From: Burhinus oedicnemus
Taxonomy: Eukaryota; Chordata; Aves; Charadriiformes; Burhinidae
Direction of reading: 5' to 3'
DNA length: 64,000 nt
Assembly (NCBI GenBank): GCA_008921705.1
Contig: VFFE01007510.1
Coordinates: 1,543,947 to 1,607,946 of the forward strand
The position numbers and the translations under genes were made by a program. Below, piece by piece: positions 13,401-28,400 of the stretch. The notes under the pieces were generated by a model. The model had not been told where the DNA came from and searched no databases. It worked only from the letters and a program-made list of their open reading frames with translations. Position 1 is the first letter of the stretch, and every line of letters begins with the position of its first letter.

Positions 13401-16400
13401 CCAGAGCAGGCAGCCTGCAACTACAGAGCTGTCCCATAGAGCAGCTGCTCTGTTACACATGGCCTAAATAAATGCTAAACATTAAGGGATCAGTTCATGA
13501 AGGAACAAATCTGTCACAACGAACATGGATAAACACTATGAAATCATTCTGTACATTTCAAACAAAGTAACGTCAATTCTACAGCATTGGATATAAGTTC
13601 TACTGAAGCCTATATTTATTGTAGGTGGGCTGCCCCACGTTTCCCATTTTGAGATTTTACTGTCATTCCTGCATATAAAACACTGTCAATCACTAAGACC
13701 TTGAGATGGCATTTCTGGTGATAGAGTAGCGGGGCTGTGATGGAAATCAACCCACCAAGAAACCTCTTCAAAAAACAGCAAATTAAAACACACACATCGA
13801 TTCACATATGAAAAAAAGCACTGACACAAGTTGCCAGTTCAGTTCCACGCAGGATGGGCATTTGGTCATTTTTGATTTATGAACTTCTAAACCTCTTCTC
13901 CAGTGCACGCAGACATCCGTATAAAGCTGGTGCAAATCTACTGAGTAGGTCATTCTTCTGCCCTTTCGTAGGCCCTTTGAAGCAACTGCTCAGGCATCCA
14001 CAGCTTAACACAATACCCATCTACAGGCTCTTCGCCAGATCACAGCGGACTGCAGCTGTCTCTGCAATGGATACTTTCAGCCACTGCTACCCACAGACAC
14101 TATCACTTAGAAATTACGCCAAATTAACTGTCAGTATTAGCTGCAAGTCATCCAAAAAATCTTCTACTCCCCCCTCCTCTGGCAGTCTTTTTACCATTCC
14201 CCAATACCAAAGTGATCTGGAAGACCTGCTTTGGTGAACAGTTTCATCCCTACTTGCAGGACAGATCCACAGCACAGTCTGAGCTGCATTTGTGTTCTCT
14301 GTAATCATATTATTCTGTTTTTACACCACCTGTGAGCTGTAGGACCATTTCTGATGTTACTGTTGTCCAGTCAAGGTGCTGTTGCTAAAGGTCTTTACGC
14401 TTGTATTGAGAACTTGTTCTCCCTGAAGGGATTAGGATTATGTTGCCCAGCTACTATCGGTAGCCTCTTTGGAAACTTAAGAGGTCACTCTTCTTTTGAA
14501 TGTTACTTATTAGGATTTTTTCAGGTGTAATTTACCTTCAGTTCTCATTCTGGTTTGCAAGAAGAAAGACTTGCAATCACATACTCACCAGAAATATGTC
14601 ATTCATTGTAGCAGAAGAGACTTTATTACATCCACCACCTCAGGGTACACTAGGATTAGCTTGTTTTAAAATCTGTCATGCTGGAAGGCTCTAAACTCCC
14701 AGGTGGATCACTGCACTACACTGAAGTGTGCAGGGCAAAATATCTTCCTTGTTCCTCTCCCTCCCCTTTTTTTGGAAAAAACTGAGGCTGTTAAAGTTAG
14801 CACCTCTTAAAGTTATTAGCATGAATAGTTAAAAATAATGAAAGGTATTTATTCACAAAATGGGATATGACACAAGCTTGAGGCTCAAGAACTGCAACAA
14901 CAGCATGGGCAGTAACAGAGTAGGCCATTGCATCTCTACACAAAAGCAATGACATAGTCGAAGAGGCACGCATCAGGCAAAGCACAGCACTATCTTGGAA
15001 AAGATTTAGATAAGCTGGAGATTTCCATTCTTGGATAGGTGACTCATATTAGCCTGCAAACCAACAGGTATTCAAAGGGTGACAAAAGTTCGTCTTTGAG
15101 ACTCAAATGGCAGGAGTGGACCATGAAGCGGTCTTCTGAGCTGCTTTGGTTTTAAAAATAATTTTGTAAGAAGGATTTTGGGGAAAAATATCCTTGGGTA
15201 CTGCAGTCAGGGTCCTCCTAACAATAGTGTTTGGTGAAAGTTGGCAGATGTTTCAGCCATAGCATAGATTAGACCAGAAAAGAATAACACATAAAAGGCA
15301 GTAATTTTATTGCACAGAAATGTGAGGGAAAAAAAAAAAAAGAGCACGTAAGTCCCAGAACCAAATGTCTATCGATCAAAAGAAACTCTTCTGACATTTA
15401 TAACTGTCTTTTAGAACACCACAAGAGACCACATCATTTTTCTAACAGATATGCAAAGTGCAAATAGAGTGGTGCAGACTAAACACTCCGAATCAAAGCT
15501 ACCTTGTCACTGATATTTAATGCACACAATGTTATCCAAGTGGTGATTTAATACACAGTTCTGGCCATGACATTCTTGATTCTACGTGACCTCGAGTTTC
15601 TGCTATTGGATGTTATATTAAATTCTGACACACGCATATATTCTTCATACAGCCACATGAAAGAAAGGATGTTCTTTGCAGGAGAAAGTAATTATGATAG
15701 CTATAGTAAAATAACACAGACTTAAATTCTATTTTTCTAATACTCCCCAAGAGTAGGAAGTTGTCCCCATCCAAACACAAAAGCAAAAAGGTAGTTATCA
15801 CTTCAACATGCTGAAGAAAATGAGATTTTTTTACCAACCAGGGATTGTACTGGTATGTTTCTACACTCTTCAAGTTTTCATCACACCAGGAATTGTGAAA
15901 CATTCCAGCTACATAATTTTGACCGTCAAACTTTCAATAATGTATATTAATTTTTTTTTACAGATGCATTTGTTTCCAAAACTGCTTCATTATTTCCCCA
16001 TTTTTCTTCCTCCCTCTCCCCATGCATATTGCTCGTCATTCAGCTTACTATTGAAAAGGCAATACTAGACTGCCCAGACACAAAGTTAGGTGGTACAAAT
16101 TCTGCGTTCTTAGAGCTGTTAGAAGGAAGCTCACTAGAGTAAGTGTAAAACATTCCTCTCTCAGACCAGCAAAGCTTCATTTAGTCCCTGGAGGCACTAT
16201 GGCAAGATAGGGTGGCTGGGAGCTGTCTTTTGAATAAGTGTAAACAGGCAAAGGGACCCTCCTGTGTTTCTGAACAGCACAAACTATATTGCAGAATAGA
16301 ATGGCCTCAGCTAAGCATCTACTTTTCACTCAAAATGCTGGGCTGTGGGAACCGTCATGGGAATATACATATAAAGGGAATACGTAATAAGGAAACTCCT

Positions 16401-19400
16401 CTAAGAGCAACATGGGAAACAGAAGGAAGTCTATTACTTGGAAGCGCAACCTGCCTTCCAGTGTGCTCAGAAGCAGTTCAACAGTGCACCGCAGCTTGTT
16501 TGCAACACTAGGCAAAATTATGACTAAAGCCATAGTCTCAAAGCAAGGAGGAAAAAAAAACCACCAAAAAGGTATAAATGCAGATAAAGTTGATTAGTTA
16601 ACATACACAAACGACCATTTGCTAAACTGCCTTTATGGATTTGACCCTGGCTTGAACCTTGAAAGTTAAGCCCAGTAGCTGGAGAGAAGCATGACAAGCA
16701 CAATATGGAATGTGAAAGCTGGAGAAGGGCAGGCATCGTAAGCCATCATACTCACCTCTAATGTCTGCATTAGTGTGGGCTTAATTGCATCTTTCATCAA
16801 AACTGCCAAAGCACCTGTTACTCCCTAAAAAACAAGAGAGTCCACATTTCAATTAAGGAAGTCAATTCTAAGGTGCAACATTTCTGAGTTACGCTTAAGC
16901 TTACAGTTAAAGCAGGGTTACACTTCAATGGAGAAGAAGCTGTGCTCATAACCATAATGGATAAGCAGTGTTACAGTGTTGCATAAAGAATTTATTTAGA
17001 TGTTACCTCAGACTTCTAACATATTGTATTTACAGTGTACCAGAAAAGTAATGATTTTGCTCTGAATACACTTAAAAGGTAGTATGTAAATACTCTTCCT
17101 ATTTCATGGAGAGAACAGAAACAGAGTTATTAAATGATCACATAAGGATGTTCATGGGAACAAAAGACAAAGTGGAAGCAAAGGCCACTGAGACCTGAGA
17201 AAGCAAGAAGGCAATAACTTGCTAAAACTGCCTAAAGAAATAACAGATGTATTTCTTGCATGACAGAATCAATAGCATGAATCAATAGCTAGCAACTACC
17301 AGAAAGGGTATTTTTCAAGACTTGTACAACTATATACGCAATAGACACAGGATGAAAGCAGACACAGAGCTGACTAGGGGTAGACAATGAATACACCACG
17401 AGATTAAGAGTTAGAGGTGCCTTACTGTGACGATGAGAGGACAAAAGGAGCTGTGTGAATTGCTGCATTTTAGTTGTAAAAAATCTTACTCCTCCCTAAA
17501 AATTTTACTGGATATTAAGTATAAATTTCACACTGACTGATTTTAAAATCAGAGAAAGTCATGACATGCCTCTACACTAAAATGCAATGCCCATTTTTGA
17601 AAAAAATGGCTACAGAGTGTGCACAGCACTATTAAACTATAAGCAGAGAGCTATCTAGAAACCAAAGGCATATATTTCAATTTATTCCTAAATTACTTTG
17701 ATTTTGAGAAGAAAATGTGTTTTGTTTTGAAACACCTAGATCAGGGATAGAAAAAAAATGCAGTAGTATTATAAGCAGTGGCTCATTTGATTGTTTGAAC
17801 AATCAAACTCTGTGTGAAAATCAGAATGATGGACAAATGAGAGACATAAAAGTATGTGGTCATTACACGAGTCCTGTATTTTCTACAAATTCAAGTTTCC
17901 CCTTTCTGAGCATCGCATCTGAACATAGACTTCAAAGGAAAATGAGGGAGAATATTTGGCCTCGGATAAAAACGGATTGAAACCAAAATAGTAAAACTGG
18001 TTTCTACTAAAGCATAGCAAGTGTTTCCTTGGGGGAGAGTGAAGGGAAGGAGAGAGAGGAGGGAAGGATGTTTCTTTGTTCTTTGCATTTTATAAACCTC
18101 CACTATCTACAAGCCCCAACAGACCCACAAAGAGGTAATAAGAGAAACTGGTAGCAAACCAATAGAGTTTTCCCTCTTCTGAATTAGTAAAGAATAAATT
18201 TCTGTTTCTTAATATGTTAATTTCAGAAGTTAGGATCAAAACGCAAGGAAACACCAGTGTGCCAGCTCTCTGTCAGAATGGCTGAGGCTCCATCACTTCC
18301 ATAGAAGCAGCCTGGTGCTATGTTTTACCTATACCCAACTACTCTCATTTGAATCCAAAGCTGACAGCCTAAATACAAGGAAGAGGAAAATATGTAAAAA
18401 AAAGAAATTAAATTATTATTGCTTTTCACTTCCCCAGGCTTCTTTATAGCTACAGATTGGTTTAATTGGTGAGATTACAAACTACTTATTTTAGATAAAG
18501 AAACTAAAAATGCAGAACAAATCTCAACAAACAATATTTCATAAAGGTTCATTTAACCAGTACTCCACAAAATTTTCTGCTTTTAGAATAAAGTGTAACT
18601 TCAATATTTTATCCATAAATGAGTTTTCTTTTTAGGACCATGTAAAAATAACTGCCACTGATTTCTGCCTTTAATTTCTTGTATTTTAGTAATTTGTCAA
18701 AGTCTTTCTAAAGTGGGTGTACTTCTTAGAATATTAAATTTTAAATCTGTTCAATATAACAATTTGCTGTATAAAACTAATTTGATCCATTTCCAAATCT
18801 GAAGTACTTACAAAACAGTGAGTACCCAAGTCCCGACTCTAACAATTTAACTTGAAATGAAACAAATTTCAATCCTAGCAATCTCTTCATTATACCCCAG
18901 TTTTAATCCTACTAATTTATCAAAACAAATATATTCTTCTTCCTGTTGATCATAGTGCAGAATTTGAATTCATTAAAAAAACCACCGGAGTTTGCAATAT
19001 AGTTCTTGGATAGAACTATAGGCCTGGTTTTTCTCCTGCTGTTTGATCAATTCAGCAGGTAGCTCAGACAGAATTTCTCAGACCAGATGCACAGTTCTTC
19101 CCCTTCAACCCCCAGCTGAAGGAAGTGATGCTCGTCACTAGTTGCTAGAAACACAAAACTGTAAGAGCATGTAAACACGCTAGTTAGGAGGCAATAGGTA
19201 ATAGAAATGTCTGAAGGAAAAGTTGGTTAATTTTAAATTTTCTTCCTGTATCTCAGTTTTTCCATCATCACATAGCATAAGCTATTCATCATTATGCTAA
19301 AAGAGAAACAGTTGCTGATAATTTTGGACACATGAACGGTGAGATAGTTAACAATCTTACCACGTAAAAGGCAATTGTAATAGCTATTCAACTTTCTGGA

Positions 19401-22400
19401 GAAAAAAGGCCAAATGGAAAACTTTACATTAGATCTTCCAACTGGTCAATGGCAAGGTTAACTACCTGAGCAGCCACGGATCAGCCATAACGCTATTCTT
19501 GGGAAACCTGCCTAAGGACGGACAAGGACTCATGCCGGCTGTAGCTACCTGCTTAGGGGTTTCTGTTGTCTACTTCATGCTGGATGAGACCACCAGCTCA
19601 TTCAAAGCAAGCACGCAAACAGCTATTTGCTGACCCAAGCCCTGTTGACTGGAAAGAAGGCTTTTGGGGAAAAGAAAAAAAATAACACAAAATCAGGACA
19701 CCTTTTTCTCCCCTCCCCCTCCTAGACAATAATGGGTCAAATCCTGTCTCCTTTGCTTTCTGATAATTCTTCATCAATCTGATAAAAATTGTGAAGCAAA
19801 GAAGACTTCCTATGCATTTTAACTTTTTGGGAAACTTTGTCCATATTAGATATTCATTCTGGACACAACAACTTGTTGTATCTGAAGCTGAAAGCAAAGC
19901 AAAGAAAAAAAGATGCAAAGACTCCAATTAGCACGTGCCTATCTGCCTTCCATGGTTCTTAAACAGGTTTGGTGTCAACAACAGTTCTTAAAAGCTAAAC
20001 AGCCAATAAAGTTTTCATATCTGACATGACTGTCACAATAAAGTTTTCATTCCTTCATATCCCCAATCCTCCAAGCAGCTAGCAAAAAATTCCCACAGCT
20101 CACTCAAAGTCCTGTATCTGATTCTCAAAGCTATTTAAGGAATCAGGTTCCTGTTTCCAATTCAGAGAAGGTAGACAAATTTTTTATAAAACAATTAGAG
20201 GCTTAGACATTTACACACCAATTAACCGTGTGAGAGCCCAAGGATCATTAGCTGTCCACTAACTCACTGTCAGAAGAAAGAATCAGGACACCGAATCAAA
20301 TGGATATGGACATCCAACTCTCCTGGGTTCCCTCCTGGAACTGATCCCAAATACTTCTGAAAATAACACCCTTTCCCATCTATCCACCAGCCGTTGGGGC
20401 AGGTACACTCCCCAGGACAGCAAAGATCATAGAGCACAAAATAAATTACACACGTGACACAAGAAAGGCAAACTTAGATAAAAACCCAAAATACTTTCAA
20501 AGCAACCTGCAGTGGAGCAGTGTCTTAAGTCTATCAAGAGTGGAAATGAAAGCCAGCATTAGATGAAGAAGGTGATTCAGAGTAACCACTGTGAAATGAA
20601 TAAGGGTTACACAGACTGAAGGGCAGAGAAAAACCCTTTTTTTTTTATAAGAAAAATAATGAAGTACTTGTAACTTCCCTTCGTTTGAAACTATAGTCTC
20701 TAACAAAATGATAATATTTTTCTGCAATATCCATTCTGTAAAAAACTAAACCCTAAACCATAAGCTGAGAACTGCAACGACTTGTGTTTAAAGTGAAGGA
20801 TGTACACAATGTTTCTGATGAACCAGAGAACAAAATATATTCAGCTGACAGTTCATTTATAAAAGTAAATATGAAACTATTTTTTTTGGTCCTGGAACTA
20901 TTGAAATCTAACAGCATGGCACAGAAAGTAAGCTGAGAAGAAGTTTTATTTAAAAAAAAGAGTGACATATTTATTTAGTATTTTTCATAGCTGCTGAAAT
21001 ACCGATCTAGGGCATACATACCCATTTAATTTCACATAAAGATATGGCATGTGTCCATCAAAATTCTACTACACTGTAAAAGCCAAAAAGCAATTCAGTC
21101 TTCAAAATACTGTACAATGAGCACCACATTTTGGCAAAGACTTCTGTATGTTCCATTACAGAGGATAGATATTTAATCCATTACTCTTGTGGAAGGAGTC
21201 TTCTCAATTCATGAAATATCCAATTTATCTTTTTGCTATTACTCCTAGCCTGTCTCTGCATCTGGTTTATATCTGCCAGTGTGTATTTTAGGTTTTACTA
21301 TTGCATTATTATAAATATATTGCATATAAAGTCAAAATTAAGAGCAATTGTGTTTTTGTGAAGTATATTGTGTGTACATCTGGAAACAAATCACAGAGAA
21401 GGGTTTAGTGGTTTTGGTTCACATAGATTCCAATGAACTAAAGACTACTGTTAAACATTTAAACTTGCATAAATTCAGTCTGGGTAGTATATATAAAACA
21501 TGAACCCCAGAACTTTTTTAAGTGACAGGTAGGACTGACCACCACCCATTATTCAGGTTGTGTGGTATGATAAAGATGCCTTTAAAATTTGTTAAAATAC
21601 GCAATTGCAGTTCTTTGGGTAAAAATGTTCCATGTCAAGTGGCTATGAGCTATCAAGCTTTTAAACTTGATTTTGTTTTATGAAAATTTAAGTCAAAATG
21701 ATTGAACTGTTCTTGGATTGAGAGCATGCAAAAACCACGTACATTGTTTTTCCTATGTTCACTTGCCTTGAGAGCTTTCCTTTCTGAGCTATAAAGCTTT
21801 ACCTCCTCTCTGACCCTGAGGAAAATGGCTTCCCGTCAAACCTCTTACCACATCTGAAAATTTGCTCAAGATATAAACCTTGGGAAAACAAAAATTACAG
21901 TTCACAGATACTAATTAGCAAACACTTAGCTTTGCCCCATCCTGCCCCAAAAGCTTTAGCTGCAACGTACAGCGTGCTTACAGCCGAGGGGGTAACAACT
22001 GTATCTACAGTCTGCACCAGGCTGGACCAGCTCTGGGTCTGGACACCTGGACCACAAGCAAAGATCTCTTCTCCTGGGTTCTACAGGAATCCTCTTCTAA
22101 CATATACAGGGAAGAGATACAACCTGTGTAGTCCAAATGAAGGGGGGGTCAAAAGCTGGGTTTTCAGAAGAAAAGTAACAACATAGGCAGCACAAGCAGC
22201 AGGGGGAAGAGTAGATACAGCATTTAAAGTCTAGAAACAGTAGGTTTAGCTGCAAGCTCTTCAAACAGACTGACCACCTGTGGGAAGAAACCAGGAATGG
22301 AGATGAAATGCTACCCAATAGAACTGAAATTTATCTTCTTTGTACATATGAATTATAACATGGTATGGTTTTTGATATACATCTCCTGCTATTTTGTCCA

Positions 22401-25400
22401 AAGTATTCAACTTCATACAGTACACTTTCACAAGTGCAGTACAGTTATTCATAAGCTGTCTCCCTTTGTACAAAGTAACCAGTCTTTAATTTGGTAAAGA
22501 AATCTTACTAAGGCAACGCACTACTAATTTCCATTTTGACATTTCTTAAATCCCAACACCACGGCATCTGTTTTCTTCACCAATATTAATAAGTCTGTGG
22601 ACACAAACAAGTGTGCCTGTTTTCAGAAGTGAAACCGGCACACACAAGGATCACACTCAAGAGTATTCACCAATTTTCAATGGTCAACCTGAGACAACAT
22701 AAAATAATTTCTCCTGGTTCAGAGTTCTTGATGGTGTTTCACTCTTTCCATTGATTTCAGCTGTTTAGCTCCTGGCTGTCAAGCCAGATTGAATAAGGTA
22801 CAACTCCTCTTGTACTGTAAGAATCACTTTGCACAGATACAGCATCACATATAAGCTTTGCAAAAAACACAGGAATAGAATTCAACTGTCCAAAAAGGCA
22901 CTTTTCTGCCTTAACCATGAAATCACCATCCTATTCTTCCCATAGTTCTCATCCTCATTTGTAACACATTCCCCAACAAAGGAGATCCGAGTTTCTGCAC
23001 TTGACAATTATCATATGCACCCAAGTCCACCCTGTGCATGGTATGAAGAAGAGAACCTGCAGAAGGAAAAGAATGCAGCAGCATAGCTGCAGATGGTCAT
23101 AATACACACCCTTGATACTCTGATGATTTTTTTCTTCCGGGCAGTTCTTCTGTTGTACAATATAGAACAATGCTTTAAAGAAGAACTAGAAACATATGTT
23201 CAGCACAAGTGACACTACCAAATGATTGAGACGCTAAGCATAGGAAGTTTGTTAAAAAAAGGCCAAAGAAAACTGAATTTGTAACAGACATTTTGCTGAG
23301 CACTACTTTCATTTTAGAGACATAGTGGAAAAATTTTAAAGTTCTTTGTGCGTTGTTCATAATTTCAGCCCTAACATTATATTTCCACAGAGCAACTATA
23401 GATGAAACAGACTACAGAAAAGCAACTGCTTGCATTCATCCAGCTGATTAGCATTAAATGGTTGAAGAAAGGTTAATTATTTTGTAATATTAATACATTA
23501 AAGTACCTTCATACAAAAGTAGCAACAAGATTAAAATAATGTATTTCAAAAGTAGTTTTAATTCTGACACTGAATTATTCTAAAGTTTTTGCATATGCGA
23601 TATAAGAAACTCATTCCGCATCCCCGTCCATTTTGCCAAGACAAAGTTATGCAATTGAAAAGGAAAATCAAAACTTCAACAGCTACAATATTAAATGCAG
23701 TTCTTCATGTCTCCTGCATAACTGGGAGCAGTTGATTTGCTTTAAATTTTAATGATGACTGTACTTAGAAATTTTGGTACCCTTATCTTAATTTCAATCT
23801 CGAATCCAGGCAAGCTAGATATGTTTTCATTTCCTTATTAAACTGGAATCCATTAACGCTGTGAAGGTGTTCCTAGCTTGTGGATTTGCTATCTTTGCTG
23901 ACAAGGCAGGATACTGGTTCCTTTGCTCACTCTAAAAATGCAGTAAGTTTGTGCAGATGTCCACATAAAAGGAAGAAACAGGAAAAAACACACATAGTCT
24001 GTGTGATACAGGCAGTCATTGCCAGCAGGGTGGCATGAAAGAATGGCTCCAAGACATATCACAGATGCTATAAAGATATATTTAGATGATAAAAAAGCAT
24101 AAAACCAAAGCTTTACCATATTTATTGTATTTAGGGTATGCTGTCAATCTGCAAAATATGAACTTAATTTAGCAATTAGGCTTCAGAATTCAAGTAATGT
24201 AATGTTACAGTAAACTAGTGTCAATCACAGTGAGCCTACTCCTGGCATACAGCTGGGTTACAAAGGTTAACTGGTAGCCTCTGGCTGCACCAGAAACTGC
24301 CATACGCAAACACGTGTGAGCTTCCCACCACTGTTTACTGACTCACAGCCTGGCTATAAGAGCTAGAATTTGATATAACAGAAGAAGATATTGACTTCTT
24401 TCAGAAGCTGAAGTAGGGAATGAGGAAACAGCAACTAACAAAGGTAAGGCAGAAAAAGTCTTAATGATGTGAAGAGATAAACCCGTCTCAAGCACTATCA
24501 GCAAACTATGAATTAAGAGTACCTTGTTTCCTTTCTGATTTAGTGGTATAAGCATTCAAGTGGTAACTATCTTTGTAACATCTGAGCTCACTTTACAAGT
24601 ACAGTAGCAAACATTATCAGCTCTCTCAAACAGGAGCCCACACTCTGACTCCCTCCAGCACCAAATTTATTTGCCTCAAGAACTGCAGAAAACTATCCAA
24701 GTAGGTTATGGAGACTAGAGACTTCCTGAACCAGATGTTACCAGAGAGCTACAGAAATGAGTTCTACATCTTGTTCTCATTGCAAGGAACTTTTGGCCCA
24801 GAAGATGATTTTTCTTCGATATCTGACTGTGCTGTTCAAAGCAAAATCCTTGGCATGCACCTGCCTTTCTAATGCTTCAAGAGGCAAAACAAACGCATCA
24901 GGGGTTATTCACAGGTCTACAGCACTGAACATACCAAATCCTCCGCTGTTACTGGTTCTCCTTTCTTGTCATTAGCCACCACCATTTTTCCCAGCCTCTC
25001 CTTCATATCTTGCAGGCTGGTAGTAAGTGCCAGGATGGCCATAATTTCACTTGCAACAGCAATATCAAACTGAGCCTGTAAAATAGAAATGAGAATCATG
25101 AACAAAATCAAAGTCGGGTCAAATACTCACAGGGAATCGTCAGGAACAGACTCAGGAAAGACTGATTTCACACTGGAATTCAAACATGTTCTAAATTGTA
25201 ACCCACAGCTTTTGAGATTACTCAGACTAGAGTAACTTCAAACACTTTGTTTATAGTCCATCATTAATGTTCTCCGTTACACTTCATTTACTTGGAGATC
25301 AGTCTTGTGGAGTGCTTAGCCCCTTGGCTCGCATTATCCTTAGCAGAAGCTCCCTGAAGGACCAAGAATTTTTTTCTGTGGCAAAAAAGAAAATCACCAG

Positions 25401-28400
25401 ATGTGTTTTGAGCTTTACTGGCATAAGCACAGCGTTGTGGGTTTTTCTTTTTTCTGTAATGCTCTCTAAAAGTTTTTTATTCTGGTTTCAAAAACATTCT
25501 TGTTACATTTGATCATTCCTTTTCTACATAAACTCAAAATTTAGAGTCTATGCTGCTAGGTCTTATGCTTGACCTATGATAATGTAAAATATACCTTTGT
25601 CTCCCTTTTTTGTTTTAAATGAACAAACATGTAAGTTAAAAAAACCCCAAGAACTATATCTGGCATCAGTTCTATTGCTCTTGTAGAAATACATCCATAC
25701 TGTGCAGTATTTCAGAACATAAGCTGTGGTCCTCACTTTTCTTTAAGCGCTTTCAGTATACATTAGCAGTATTTGTGTTAATTTACTATTAGTAAAGCCC
25801 AGCCATGTGCTGTCAGAACATAAACAGAAGAAAGGCAAAGTCACTAATGTATTATGTGATAAGAATGCAATGTTGAGGGTGAACAAGAACTACAGCTTCT
25901 TTAGTAATCTCTCCACCTCCAGCAATTAAAGTTTATACAAAGATTCAGTAATTGACAGCCTACTCCTATCTATGTAAAAAATGCCCCCAGGACTGTTTCT
26001 CTGTCAGACCTCTACCAGGTGTATCCCCATACTGACTAATACCAGAGGAATCTGTTCTAATTGAGGGCTTTGCCTGTTTTTAAGAAGCATCTACGTAGAG
26101 AGTTGTTCAACATATACCTTACCATTCCTATCGATTTGCCTAGTACTTTAACAGCTTCTGCCTTTTTTTAACCTATGTTCCTGGTTTTAGGTTCTGTCTT
26201 GACAGCTACAGCCCAGAGCAGCCGTATTCAGCCTGACCTTCATGTACCTGCATCTTAGTCAAAACTTCTGAAGACACCCGAGCACTTTTCTGCATTGGAC
26301 ACAGACAGGGAGCGATATATACCACAGAAAACAAAAAATAATCCAGTAATTGAGATTTTCAGCATAGGGATTCAAATGAAATACTGAAGTTACAAAGAAG
26401 ATTTTTCTGTATTCCCTGGAGGCAGTTCTATACCTAACAGAACAGCTGGGTACACAATGAACACTGTCAGCGTTGCAATGACATGGATGCTACTATCTTT
26501 TCTGAAGTTAAGAATGCCTCCAGTAAGTCATTGCAGCACATGTAAGATAGGAAATAAGCCTGAGAAATCTATGACCAACCCGTATATTGGAATATTATCA
26601 AACTTTATCAGGAGACCAAAAAAAAAGGTTTTATTATAATTGTTTCTATATAAAACCTAAAAGACAGGAAAAACAATCCCAGGTAGATGCTTAAAGAGTG
26701 ACACAATATTTAATTGAAAAAACAGGCACAAGACTGTGGTAGCAGGTGCTATTTTAATTCTAATAAACTTTATACACCTATGAAGTGCTGACAGAAGCCT
26801 TAGCTGTAAAGTCAGTTCTCTATTGATGAAAGGATCCACCCACATGGATTCAATTGCCGGTCCAAGGGCATCAGTCATGTAATACTCTTTAGAAACCACA
26901 GCATCCCTGTTCATTAAAATGTAGAGTTTTGTGCCTGCTGTGCTCTGCCATTTTACACAGGTGTCATTGATTTCAAGAGCGCTAGAACATCACTCCAAGT
27001 ATTTATAAAATGCATCTGTTAACTATGAAGTCCTGTTTCCTCTGGATCTCTGGCTAGGCTCTGAAATGAGTTTTCCTAACTGTTCCCCTATTTCTCGAGT
27101 TGCTAAGTCCATGTTAAAATGTGAATGGATATGCATAAGTCCAACACATCAAAATTGAATGCATCAAGGTCATTTTAGCCAAAACAGTACAGAAGCAACA
27201 TTTGACCACCATATGTCAACTAGTACTCCATAATAACAATCCATATTTAACTCAGCAGTATAATTAGAGTGGTAAAATGTGGCACAATAAGGCTGGCAGA
27301 AGTTAGCTCAAAGCTAATAATCACATTGAGTCACTGAAATAAATCTAAACACAGGAAAACGCCTCAAGTGAGGCTAGTATTCAAAGATGAGTATTAGCTA
27401 ATACTGAGTTTTCTGTAATTATAGACAGAAAAGTCTCTACCCCGTGTGCTCAAAACCAGAACAAGCGAGCATTTCTAGTGGAAGGTGCTCCTGCCCATGG
27501 CAGGTGGGATGGAACTAGATGATCTTTAAGGTCCCTTCCAACACAAACCATTCTATGATTCTATAATTTCTCTCAAGCTCTTCTTTCCAATTTGACTGTT
27601 TTGCCTGTTGAACTGAGCAAAAACATTAGCACTATTTTTTGGTCTCTTTATTTAGGCACAAAGCCTAGAAGAGATCTGAAATGATAAAGAAAAATTAAAG
27701 ACAGGATTTCCAAAATGAATGAAAGCCTTATCTCCACCACAACTCCTATTTACTTCACCTCAAAATAGTCAGAACCTCACGAATTTCATGATCCAGAGTG
27801 TTAGATTACAATCTCTTTATTGAATTAGGAGCAACTCCACGTCATCACAATGAGTTTGTTCCACTGTGTTGTTTCAGAAATGGATTTACCCACATGACAC
27901 CAGAAACACTTGTTCAGATAGTGTTGCAGAAGTCTGGCTTTCAATTTATCAGTAAGTTCTTTAATAAACTTCCAGAAGCTCTCATACAGTAATGTCGGCT
28001 AGCTTTTCACACTGCTGAAAAGTACACACGCTCATTTTCTGAACTATTCCCTTCAAGCACACATAGAAAATTGAAGGACATGCTCAAAGTTTTTACAGTT
28101 TAGATCCCAAAGCTGAGATGCATGATCGGGAAATGAAAACTGAATAAAAAGCTAATGGTTATTTTCAGCCCTCACCAATGGGACCAACAACACATGACCC
28201 ACCCCTTCCCCTAATTTTTTAACATTATCTTTAAATCACATTTAAATTACATAAATACTACATAAATAGTTTGATGGGCTTACAAAAAGTAAGAAAAATC
28301 ATACAAATAAACCTTATGAGGGCATAGGGGCACCTTCTATACTCATAGGACAACAATGTCGAACCCCTAACATATGCAATTTTTTAAAGTGCTTTCAACA

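Larger units (their letters stand above)
16825..24934 (-). other. MTHFD1L intron K-L (8.1 kb)
   Basis: GT-AG intron in phase 0, AT-rich. It contains a perfect small inverted repeat at 18998..19020 and a spaced 15-bp direct repeat at 20004..20050. No transposon was recognised, unusual for an intron this long in this gene. Confidence 0.85.
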
